Origin: Palleronia sediminis
Lineage (GTDB): Bacteria; Pseudomonadota; Alphaproteobacteria; Rhodobacterales; Rhodobacteraceae
NCBI RefSeq assembly: GCF_004358695.1
Contig: NZ_SNAA01000013.1
Span: 1-64,000, forward strand
Length of the DNA stretch: 64,000 nucleotides
Direction: 5' to 3'
In this document: positions 1 through 8,030 of the stretch, piece after piece
Numbering within the stretch: the first letter of the stretch is position 1
Layout: each line of letters starts with the position of its first letter
The notes under the pieces: generated by a model
Databases searched by the model: none
The model's input: only the letters and a program-made list of their open reading frames with translations
What the model was told of the DNA's origin: nothing
Program-made: the position numbers and the translations under genes

Positions 1-52
1 AAGGGGAAAGCTTGGCCATCTGCTCGTCGCTCAGCCAGTAGAGGTCGTCCAT
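1..52 (-). mobile_element. IS5-family transposase, N-terminal fragment cut by the window edge
   Basis: The ATG is the complement of 50-52 and only 17 codons lie in the window. They read MDDLYWLSDEQMAKLSP, the characteristic opening of IS5-family (DDE, IS4/IS5 superfamily) transposases. The enzyme would cut and join the ends of its own insertion sequence. The rest of the gene and the far end of the element are outside the window, so completeness and any frameshift into two reading frames cannot be judged. The near terminal repeat should lie in the first 100 bp or so to its right; the tgaccc-taag stretch at 111-120 is a guess at the boundary that I cannot verify. Confidence 0.75.
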
Positions 53-544
53 GTCACCGCTCCGTTTTTCGGGCCGTGAATCACGCCGAACAGCAACAAT
101 CAATGCATCCTGACCCTAAGATAAACGATCCGAGAGATCGCTGGCCGATGAAGGTTATCATGACCTTCCCCGAGTAGCCAATGTGAAACAGCGCAGCTCT
201 GAGCGCTGTGTCGGGGCAGCCGAGCGGGGTGCCGTGGGCGGAAAGTCGGTCATCGGATCAGCGTCCGCTGTGAGACGTGAAAATGGGGTGAACGCGGTGT
301 GCTCTATCGCCCGCTTTGCGAGCTTGCGCCGCGGCCCCGATTGTCGGTGAACGATCAGACAATCCGTCTGTATCTTTGATTGGTAGGTGTGGCGCTGTCG
401 TAATGGGGTGCCTAATAGATACTAGGTGAAAAACTACGGCGTTCTCCACGGTAAGGCCACGCCCGGCAACCGTCTCTCGCCCCAGCTCGGCCCTACCCCC
501 CCTCCTCGCGGCGATCCGCCCAATGCCGTCGCGGCTCGGTCGGG
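53..544. other. About 490 bp without a recognisable gene, next to an insertion sequence
   Basis: I find no convincing gene here. The stretch looks less GC-biased than the rest of the window, which fits the flank of an inserted element or a decayed region. It contains a 7-bp inverted repeat (188-194 with 203-209, 8-nt loop) and a 5-bp one (356-360 with 366-370). Neither has a T-run, so neither reads as an intrinsic terminator. Open frames that cross it extend antisense into the HxlR gene and match no family I know. It must contain the right end of the IS element and the 3' flank of the HxlR gene. Confidence 0.5.
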
Positions 545-919
545 TCAGCGGGGCCGGCCGGTTTCCTTCGCCCATGCGGCAGCGATGGGGTCGAATTCTT
601 TCAGCACGCGGTGAACGCTCTCTCCGATGGGCGTCAGGCCATAGGTCACCTGTGGCGGAATGGTGTTGACCTGTTCGCGCCACGCGAGGCCGTCGGATTC
701 CAGTTCGCGCAGGCGCTGTGTCAGGACCTTGGGTGAAATGGTCGGGATCGCCCGGCGCAGGACGCCGAAACGCGACGGCCCATGCGCGCCCAGCGTGTAG
801 ATCACATGCAATTTCCACTGACCCCAGAGCGCGCGCAGCAACGCGTCAGAGGGGCAGGACGGTGCGGGGGGCGTCTCCGGCGGATCGAGCGGATCGCGTA
901 AATCGGTGGTAGTTTCCAT
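545..919 (-). CDS. HxlR-family transcriptional regulator
   Basis: A 124-residue winged helix-turn-helix protein of the HxlR family (usual size 100-130). Visible family marks are an N-terminal cysteine followed by PSDALLRALWGQWK (Cys22), the FGVLRRAIPTISPKVLTQRL recognition-helix region and the wing sequence ending in TYGLTPIG. In B. subtilis, HxlR proteins such as YodB and HypR sense quinones or disulfide stress through a cysteine at the equivalent N-terminal place. The gene is divergent from a dioxygenase-hydrolase-pirin operon starting at 1020, so it most likely controls that operon and itself from the shared 100-bp spacer. The inducer is inferred from neighbours only. Confidence 0.9.
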   Translation of the reverse strand: METTTDLRDPLDPPETPPAPSCPSDALLRALWGQWKLHVIYTLGAHGPSRFGVLRRAIPTISPKVLTQRLRELESDGLAWREQVNTIPPQVTYGLTPIGESVHRVLKEFDPIAAAWAKETGRPR

Positions 920-983
920 TCGGTAACGACTTTCACTTGGGAATTCACGCTCTAGCTAGGCAGGCAACGGCAAAACGCAACAT

Positions 984-1000
984 GGCGCGCAGGGCGCGCC
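984..1000. promoter_or_regulatory. GC-rich dyad between the HxlR gene and its divergent operon
   Basis: GGCGCGC (984-990) and GCGCGCC (994-1000) form a perfect 7-bp inverted repeat around a 3-nt loop. It lies 9-10 bp before the GGAGGG ribosome site (1009-1014) of the dioxygenase gene. It could be a 5'-UTR hairpin or an operator half-site pair. A second small palindrome, CTAGCTAG, lies at 952-959. Which, if either, binds the HxlR protein cannot be decided from sequence. Confidence 0.4.
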
Positions 1001-1019
1001 GCATGAACGGAGGGCAGCG

Positions 1020-1958
1020 ATGCCGACAGGTACACCCCCGGCCATTCCCGGCCTGCATCACGTCACGGCGATCTCGGGTCCGCCGCAGTCCAACCTCGAT
1101 TTCTGGGTCGGCACGCTTGACCAGCGCTTTGTCAAGCGAACGGTAAATTTCGACGATCCGGGCACCTACCATCTGTATTACGGCGATGCCGAGGCGGCGC
1201 CGGGGTCGATCATGACGTTCTTTCCCTTTGCCGATGCGGGCCCCGGTCGCGCGGGCAGCGGCATGGCGTCGGCCGTGGCTTATGCCGTGCCGGATCTCGA
1301 CGCGCGCATGATGACCCTGGCCGAAGCCGCGGTGGATTTCGAAGGCCCGTTCGAGCGACTGGGCGAAAGAGCCATCGCGTTGACGGATCCCGACGGGCTC
1401 CGCGTCGAGCTGATCGAGGGCGGCGCGAAGGACGAGGGGTTCCACTCGGTCACGCTCTGGCTCGACGATATCGCCCCGACGGCCCGTGTCCTCGAGGCGA
1501 TGGGCTATGCCCGCGAGGCGGACGAGGATGCCGCGACCGGCGGCACCGGCGGGACCGGCGGGACCGAGACGCGGGTGCGCTACCGCTCGACCGATCCCGA
1601 GCGGGGCTCGGCGGTGGACCTGATGACCTCGGATGCGGCTTCCATCGGGCGGCCGGGCGCGGGCACCATTCACCACGTCGCCTTTCGCGCGCGCGACGGG
1701 GCCGAACAGGTCGAATGGCAGGAACGCCTGTCCGCAGCCGGGATGCAGGTCACTCCCGTGATCGACCGTCAGTATTTCGACGCGATCTATTTCCGCACGC
1801 CGGGCGGTGTGCTGTTCGAGATCGCCACCGATCCGCCGGGCTTTGCCGTCGACGAGGATCCCGCGCATCTTGGCGAGGCGCTGAAGCTGCCCGAGAAATA
1901 CGAGGCGCATCGCGCCCGGATCGAGCAGCTCCTGCCCCCGATCAGGGTGCCGGCATGA
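1020..1958 (+). CDS. VOC-family ring-cleaving dioxygenase (MhqA/MhqO-like)
   Basis: A 312-residue protein with two vicinal-oxygen-chelate halves, about residues 10-130 and 140-275. The opening GLHHVTAISG and the spacing of metal-ligand candidates (His14, His219, Glu267) are typical of the MhqA/MhqO group annotated as ring-cleaving dioxygenases, which in Bacillus protect against hydroquinones and quinones. The start has a strong ribosome site (GGAGGG at 1009-1014). A run of three Gly-Gly-Thr units near residue 175 comes from short 9-bp DNA repeats and lies in the linker between the halves. The stop overlaps the next start as ATGA. The aromatic substrate is not shown by sequence. Confidence 0.85.
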   Translation: MPTGTPPAIPGLHHVTAISGPPQSNLDFWVGTLDQRFVKRTVNFDDPGTYHLYYGDAEAAPGSIMTFFPFADAGPGRAGSGMASAVAYAVPDLDARMMTLAEAAVDFEGPFERLGERAIALTDPDGLRVELIEGGAKDEGFHSVTLWLDDIAPTARVLEAMGYAREADEDAATGGTGGTGGTETRVRYRSTDPERGSAVDLMTSDAASIGRPGAGTIHHVAFRARDGAEQVEWQERLSAAGMQVTPVIDRQYFDAIYFRTPGGVLFEIATDPPGFAVDEDPAHLGEALKLPEKYEAHRARIEQLLPPIRVPA

Positions 1959-2659
1959 CGGGCGGGATCGCACCGCGCACACGCGGAAATGGGCCGCATG
2001 GCGGTCAGCGGCTGGTCATGGCGGGCGCATCGCTCGACCGGGCGCGGCTGGCGATGGTCATGGTTCATGGCCGCGGCGGCAGCCCCGAGGACATGGTCGG
2101 GCTGGCCGATCACCTGGGTCTGCCGGATGTCGCGGTCCTCGCCCCCGAGGCGGCGGGCCGATCCTGGTGGCCGGCCTCGTTCCTCGCACCCATCGACGCG
2201 AACGAACCGGGCCTCGGCAGTGGGATCGGCGTCGTGACGGCCCTGCTCGACGATCTCGCGGCCGAGGGTTTCGGCCCCGAACGGATCTTGCTGACCGGCT
2301 TCAGCCAGGGCGCCTGCCTCGCCGTCGAGGCGGCGGCGCGGCTGGGCCGCCCCCTGCGCGCGGTGGCGGGCCTGTCGGGCGCGCTGGTCGGCACCGGCGA
2401 CGCGGGCAAAGGGGCGTCCGAAGAGCTCTACGGGTACAGCGACAAGACATTTGCCTATGACGGGCGGCTGGACGGCGTGCCCGTCCTGCTGGGGTGCCAC
2501 GAACGCGACCCGCATATCCCGCTCGCGCGGGTGCGGCGCAGCGCCGAAGTGCTGTCAGGCATGGGCGCGAACGTCGAGACCCACGTCATTCCCGGCGCCG
2601 GGCACGGCATCGTCGCAGACGAGGCCGCCTGGCTGCGCCGCCATCTCAACGACGCCTGA
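1955..2659 (+). CDS. Alpha/beta-hydrolase, phospholipase/carboxylesterase type (MhqD-like)
   Basis: A 234-residue cytoplasmic hydrolase of the phospholipase/carboxylesterase (Abhydrolase_2) family. The catalytic triad is visible: Ser117 in GFSQG, Asp185 in HERDPHIP and His217 in GAGHGI. The early HGRGG motif forms the oxyanion region. The start is the ATG inside the ATGA overlap with the dioxygenase gene; a longer upstream frame is a shadow of that gene. In Bacillus, mhqD accompanies mhqO in the quinone-stress regulon, and the same pairing here suggests a shared role in detoxifying quinone-like electrophiles. The true substrate is unknown. Confidence 0.88.
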   Translation: MTGGIAPRTRGNGPHGGQRLVMAGASLDRARLAMVMVHGRGGSPEDMVGLADHLGLPDVAVLAPEAAGRSWWPASFLAPIDANEPGLGSGIGVVTALLDDLAAEGFGPERILLTGFSQGACLAVEAAARLGRPLRAVAGLSGALVGTGDAGKGASEELYGYSDKTFAYDGRLDGVPVLLGCHERDPHIPLARVRRSAEVLSGMGANVETHVIPGAGHGIVADEAAWLRRHLNDA

Positions 2660-2677
2660 CCCACGAAAGGAAGACCC

Positions 2678-3655
2678 ATGAGCTGGAGCCCTTGCCCCGA
2701 TCCCGTTCCCGGCGACGTCGACAGCGTCGACGCCGTCGAGACGCTGATCGTCCCCCGTGCCGTCGATCTGGGCGAGATGGAGGTGCGCCGCGCGCTGCCG
2801 TCCATCAAGCGCCAGATGGCCGGGCCGTTCATCTTCTTCGACCAGATGGGCCCCGCCGAGTTCCTGACCGACCAGGGCATCGACGTGCGCCCGCACCCCC
2901 ATATCAACCTCGCGACGCTGACCTACCTGTTCGAGGGGCAGATCCATCATCGCGACAGCCTCGGCACTGATCTGGCGATCGAGCCGGGCGCGGTGAACTG
3001 GATGAAGGCCGGGCGCGGCATCGTCCATTCCGAGCGTACCGCCCCCGAACGCAGGGCGACCGGGCAGCGGCTGTTCGGCATCCAGACCTGGATGGCGCTG
3101 CCCGAGCGCGACGAGGAATCCGACCCCGCCTTCATGCATCACGGCCGCGCCGACCTGCCGGTGGTCGAGGCCGAGGGGCTGCGCGCGCGGCTGATTGCGG
3201 GGTCGGCCTTCGGGGCGGCCTCGCCGCTCGAGACGTCGTCGGACACGCTCTATGCGGACGTGACGCTCGCGCCTGGCGCCCGTGCGCCCATCGCCGCGAA
3301 TACCGAGGAGCGGGCGCTTTATACCATCCATGGCGAGATCGAGATTTCGGGCGACACGTTCGGCCCCGGCCAGCTTCTCGTGCTGCGGCCGGGCGACGAG
3401 ATTACCGTCACGGCGCGCGGGAACGGGACGGGCGATCACGCGCGCTTCATGCTGTTCGGCGGCGCGCCGATGGAGGGGCCCCGCTGGATCTGGTGGAACT
3501 TCGTCTCGTCGCGCCCCGAACGGATCGAGCAGGCCAAGGAGGAATGGCTCCGCGGCAGGTTCGAAACCGTGCCGGGCGACGAAGAAGAGTTCATCCCCCT
3601 GCCCGAAGGACCGGGAAAGGCCCGCCGCGCCATCGGCGGCGTGCATTACCCCTAA
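2678..3655 (+). CDS. Pirin family protein
   Basis: A 325-residue bicupin of the pirin family. The iron-binding set of the N-terminal cupin is present: His73 and His75 in PHPHIN, then His117 and Glu119 in HSERT. The conserved stretches FIFFDQMGP and LATLTYLFEG are typical. Some bacterial pirins are quercetin dioxygenases and others are redox-responsive regulators, and the sequence does not distinguish these. The gene follows the hydrolase by 18 bp with an AAGGAAG ribosome site, so it looks like the third gene of the operon controlled by the divergent HxlR protein. Confidence 0.92.
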   Translation: MSWSPCPDPVPGDVDSVDAVETLIVPRAVDLGEMEVRRALPSIKRQMAGPFIFFDQMGPAEFLTDQGIDVRPHPHINLATLTYLFEGQIHHRDSLGTDLAIEPGAVNWMKAGRGIVHSERTAPERRATGQRLFGIQTWMALPERDEESDPAFMHHGRADLPVVEAEGLRARLIAGSAFGAASPLETSSDTLYADVTLAPGARAPIAANTEERALYTIHGEIEISGDTFGPGQLLVLRPGDEITVTARGNGTGDHARFMLFGGAPMEGPRWIWWNFVSSRPERIEQAKEEWLRGRFETVPGDEEEFIPLPEGPGKARRAIGGVHYP

Positions 3656-3724
3656 GCCGTCACCGGGCGTCGCCCGAATGCCATGAAGACGATCCCGACG
3701 TCATCCAGTCGAAAGGAACATGAC

Positions 3725-4978
3725 ATGACTAATCGCAGAGCCTTCCTCGGCAGTGCCGCGACGGCCCTTGGCGCGATGCCCTTTGCGGGGTCCGCGCTGG
3801 CACAGACCGCCGCGACCGACGACGCCGCGCCTTCGGAGGCCGCGACCGAGGCGCCGGTGCCGGCGTCGTCGGATTACGGCGCCTCGACGGCCAATGCCGA
3901 GCTTGACGTCATCAGCCTGCCGCGGCTGGAGGCGCCTTTCCGCGAGGCGGTGCCCGAGGCGGGCTACGTTTTTGTCACGGGCGCCAAGGGCGACGAGTGG
4001 ACGTTGCAGGAAAACCTGCGCGCGATGCACGATTTCCGCATCATGACCCACCGCCTGACCGGCGTGAGCCCGGACAATCTCGACCTGTCGGTCGAGATAC
4101 TGGGCGAGCGGATGCCCTTCCCCTTTTTCGTGGCGCCGATGGGCGCGCATCGCATGGTCCACGAAGAGGGCGAGGTCGCCACCGCGCGGGGCGCGGGCAT
4201 GGCCGGCGCGCTCTATTGCTCGTCGGGCGCGTCCAACCGCACGCTCGAGGAGATCGCGCAGGCCACCACGGGGCCCAAGTGGTTCCAGATCTACTTCAAC
4301 GCCGACGAGGACGTGACCCGCTCGGTGCTGCGCCGCGCGCGCGACGCGGGCTATACCGCCATCGTGCTGACGGCTGACGCGCTCGGGCCGGGCACGCCCG
4401 ACGCGTTCCGCGCCATGGGCATGCCGTTCCGCCCCGACATGGCGTTTGGCAACCACGACCCCGCGCAGGGCGGCACCGGCAACTTCCTCGACCAGAAGGC
4501 CGCGCTGACCCCCGACGACATCCGCCTCGTCAAGGAGGAGACGGGCGGCCTGCCGGTGATCGTCAAAGGCATCCTGCGGCCCGAGGACGTGGACCCGATC
4601 ATCGCCGCCGGTGCCGACGCGATCCAGGTGTCGAACCATGGCGGGCGCCAGATCGACGGCGTTCCCGCCGCGATCAGCGCCTTGCCGCTCGTGGCGCGGG
4701 CCGTGAACGGGCGGGTGCCGATCATCATGGACAGCGGCATCCGGCGTGGCGGCGACGTGATCCGCGCGCTGGCGATGGGCGCCACATGCGTCGCCGTCGG
4801 CCGGCCGGTGATGTACGGGCTGGGCGTGGGCGGCGCGCCGGGGGTGGCCTCGGTGCTGAACGCGCTGGCGGCGGAGCTGCGTTCGGACCTGCTGCTGGCG
4901 GGCGCACAGTCGGTGTCGGACCTCGATGCGTCCTACATGTCCGTGACCGGCCCAAGCGCCACCATGATGGAGGGCTGA
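3725..4978 (+). CDS. FMN-dependent alpha-hydroxy-acid oxidase (lactate-oxidase-like) with a Tat signal
   Basis: A 417-residue FMN-dependent alpha-hydroxy-acid dehydrogenase/oxidase. The flavin-barrel motif SNHGGRQIDG (active-site His305), the MDSGIRRGGD segment and GRPVMYGLGVGG identify the family (lactate oxidase, glycolate oxidase, LldD). The start at 3725 is preferred over the in-frame ATG at 3683 because GAAAGGA lies just upstream and it begins exactly at a twin-arginine signal (NRRAFLGS, then a hydrophobic stretch and Ala-rich cleavage region). Most relatives are cytoplasmic or membrane-bound, so Tat export of a folded flavoprotein to the periplasm is unusual. It probably belongs with the pirin operon, 69 bp upstream. 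Confidence 0.85.
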   Translation: MTNRRAFLGSAATALGAMPFAGSALAQTAATDDAAPSEAATEAPVPASSDYGASTANAELDVISLPRLEAPFREAVPEAGYVFVTGAKGDEWTLQENLRAMHDFRIMTHRLTGVSPDNLDLSVEILGERMPFPFFVAPMGAHRMVHEEGEVATARGAGMAGALYCSSGASNRTLEEIAQATTGPKWFQIYFNADEDVTRSVLRRARDAGYTAIVLTADALGPGTPDAFRAMGMPFRPDMAFGNHDPAQGGTGNFLDQKAALTPDDIRLVKEETGGLPVIVKGILRPEDVDPIIAAGADAIQVSNHGGRQIDGVPAAISALPLVARAVNGRVPIIMDSGIRRGGDVIRALAMGATCVAVGRPVMYGLGVGGAPGVASVLNALAAELRSDLLLAGAQSVSDLDASYMSVTGPSATMMEG

Positions 4979-4995
4979 GCGCCCGCCGAAACGAC

Positions 4996-5021
4996 GGGGC
5001 GGCGCCGATCTGCGCCGCCCC
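4996..5021. terminator. Bidirectional hairpin between convergent genes
   Basis: GGGGCGGCGC (4996-5005) and GCGCCGCCCC (5012-5021) make a perfect 10-bp stem with a 6-nt loop, exactly between the convergent ends of the alpha-hydroxy-acid oxidase gene and argG. There is no T-run on either side, so it may work with Rho or simply as a 3' stabiliser. Confidence 0.6.
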
Positions 5022-5027
5022 TGCCGA

Positions 5028-6248
<1,221 letters not shown>

Positions 6249-6375
6249 GGGGGGCCTCCTTGCGGGCAGATGGCGGACGAGGGCGGGCTTATCCAGTTCG
6301 GCGCGGTGCGACAAGCGCGTGCGGGGGGCGGGGCGCGCGCTTGCGCCGGCGCGGACAAGCCGTCATGTCGATGCC

Positions 6376-7623
6376 ATGACCGCCTTTGCCGATACCGCCC
6401 GTGCCGTCACGGATCGCCTGCGCGCGCTGTTCCCGCCGACGCCGCTGCAACGCAACGCCTACCTGTCGGCGAAATACGGCGCCGATATCTGGCTCAAGCG
6501 CGAAGACCTGTCGCCGGTGCGCTCGTACAAGATCCGCGGCGCGTTCAACGCGATGCAGACCGCGCGCGCCGCCGACCCGGACCAGCGGCTTTTCGTCTGC
6601 GCAAGCGCGGGCAACCATGCGCAGGGGGTGGCGTTCAACTGCGCACATTTCGGCGTGCAGGGCGTGGTGTTCATGCCCGTCACGACGCCCGCGCAAAAGA
6701 TCGACAAGACCCGTGCCTTTGGCGGCGAGCATGTCGAGATCGAGCTTGTTGGCGACTATTTCGACGAGACGCTCAAGGTCGCGCAGGCGTTCTGCGCCGA
6801 GAGGGGCGGGCATTTCCTCGCCCCGTTCGACGATGCGCAGGTGATCGAGGGGCAGGCCTCTGTCGGGATCGAGATCCTCGATCAGATCGAGACCCCGCCC
6901 GACCGCGTGATCCTGCCCGTGGGCGGCGGTGGCTTGTCGGCGGGGATGGTGCGCCTGTTCGGCGCGCTGTCGCCCGAGACGCGTTTCACCCTGGTCGAGC
7001 CGACGGGCGGGCCATCCCTGACCGAAGCGTTGCGGCAGGGCGCGCCCGCCACGGTCCACCCGGTCGATTCCTTCGTCGACGGGGCATCGGTCGCGCGGAT
7101 CGGGGCGCGCAATTTCGAGATCCTGCGCACCGTCGACGCGGGCGACGTCCTGCTCGCCCCCGAGGACCGGATCTGCACCACCATGCTCGACATGCTCAAC
7201 GTCGAGGGAATCGTGCTCGAGCCCGCGGGGGCGCTGTCGCTCGACGTGCTGCCCGAGCTTGCGCCGCAGATCGCCGGGCAAACCGTCGTCTGCGTCACCT
7301 CGGGGGGCAATTTCGATTTCGAGCGGCTGCCCGAGGTCAAGGAACGCGCCCAGCGCCATGCCGGGCTGAAGAAGTATTTCGTGCTGCGCCTGCCGCAGCG
7401 ACCCGGCGCGCTCAAGGATTTCCTGGGGATGCTGGGGCCGCATGACGATATCGCGCGGTTCGAGTATCTCAAGAAAAGCGCCCGCAACTTCGGATCGGTG
7501 CTGATCGGGATCGAGACCGACCGCGCCGGCAATTTCGACGCGCTTTTCGCGCGCATGTCGCAGGCCGGGCTGGTCTGGCGCGACATCACCGACGACCGCA
7601 CCCTGGCCGAGTTCCTGGTCTAG
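6376..7623 (+). CDS. ilvA: Threonine ammonia-lyase (threonine dehydratase)
   Basis: A 415-residue PLP enzyme converting threonine to 2-oxobutanoate and ammonia, the first step of isoleucine synthesis. Lys52 in RSYKIRGAFN carries the PLP, SAGNHAQG and the glycine loop GGGGLSAG bind its phosphate, and a single ACT-like regulatory domain follows about residue 325 (YFVLRLPQRPGALKDFL). This matches the short biosynthetic type with one regulatory domain (E. coli IlvA, 514 residues, has two). The ATG at 6376 is the first reasonable start. The stop TAG sits in a CTAG shared with the stop of the convergent Hpt gene. Confidence 0.95.
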   Translation: MTAFADTARAVTDRLRALFPPTPLQRNAYLSAKYGADIWLKREDLSPVRSYKIRGAFNAMQTARAADPDQRLFVCASAGNHAQGVAFNCAHFGVQGVVFMPVTTPAQKIDKTRAFGGEHVEIELVGDYFDETLKVAQAFCAERGGHFLAPFDDAQVIEGQASVGIEILDQIETPPDRVILPVGGGGLSAGMVRLFGALSPETRFTLVEPTGGPSLTEALRQGAPATVHPVDSFVDGASVARIGARNFEILRTVDAGDVLLAPEDRICTTMLDMLNVEGIVLEPAGALSLDVLPELAPQIAGQTVVCVTSGGNFDFERLPEVKERAQRHAGLKKYFVLRLPQRPGALKDFLGMLGPHDDIARFEYLKKSARNFGSVLIGIETDRAGNFDALFARMSQAGLVWRDITDDRTLAEFLV

Positions 7624-7931
7624 TCGCAGCGCGCCCTGAGCGCCGCGAACGAGGCGTGAAAGCAGTCGCGCACCCGCGCGGCATCGGGGATCACGCCCCG
7701 CGCGGCATCGTGTTCGGCCTGCCGACACAGCGCGGCAAGCTCGGCCAGCCCGAGGTTCTGCGCGCTGCCCTTGACGAAGTGATAGGCCGCCGACAGCCGT
7801 TCGGGCGGGCAGGCGGCAAGCGACGCGATCTTCTGCCCCGTTTCGCGTTCGAAGATATCGAGCAGCTCACCCAGGGAATCGGCCCCCACATCCGAGATGA
7901 GGGTGGAAAGTCGCGATTCGTCTATGAGCAT
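7620..7931 (-). CDS. Histidine phosphotransfer (Hpt) domain protein
   Basis: A 103-residue stand-alone Hpt four-helix protein. The phosphorylatable histidine is His51 in the family motif AAYHFVKGSAQNLG. The start ATG (complement of 7929-7931) gives a protein of exactly single-domain size. Stand-alone Hpt proteins pass phosphate between a receiver domain and a kinase or second receiver. It is divergent from the receiver-phosphatase gene at 8031 with 99 bp between starts, which makes that receiver the obvious partner. No histidine kinase is nearby. The 3' end abuts ilvA through the shared CTAG. Confidence 0.85.
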   Translation of the reverse strand: MLIDESRLSTLISDVGADSLGELLDIFERETGQKIASLAACPPERLSAAYHFVKGSAQNLGLAELAALCRQAEHDAARGVIPDAARVRDCFHASFAALRARCD

Positions 7932-8030
7932 CGTCGTCGGTCCCGTTCTGCCCTCCGACCAAACCATGCTGCGCTTAACGTTACGTTCACGCGGGCGTGA
8001 AAATCTCGCCGAAATGACGAGGGGAGAGGT

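Noticed and set aside
258-818. A 186-codon leftward frame
   Set aside because: It overlaps the HxlR gene in another frame and matches no family. The part outside the HxlR gene looks non-coding.
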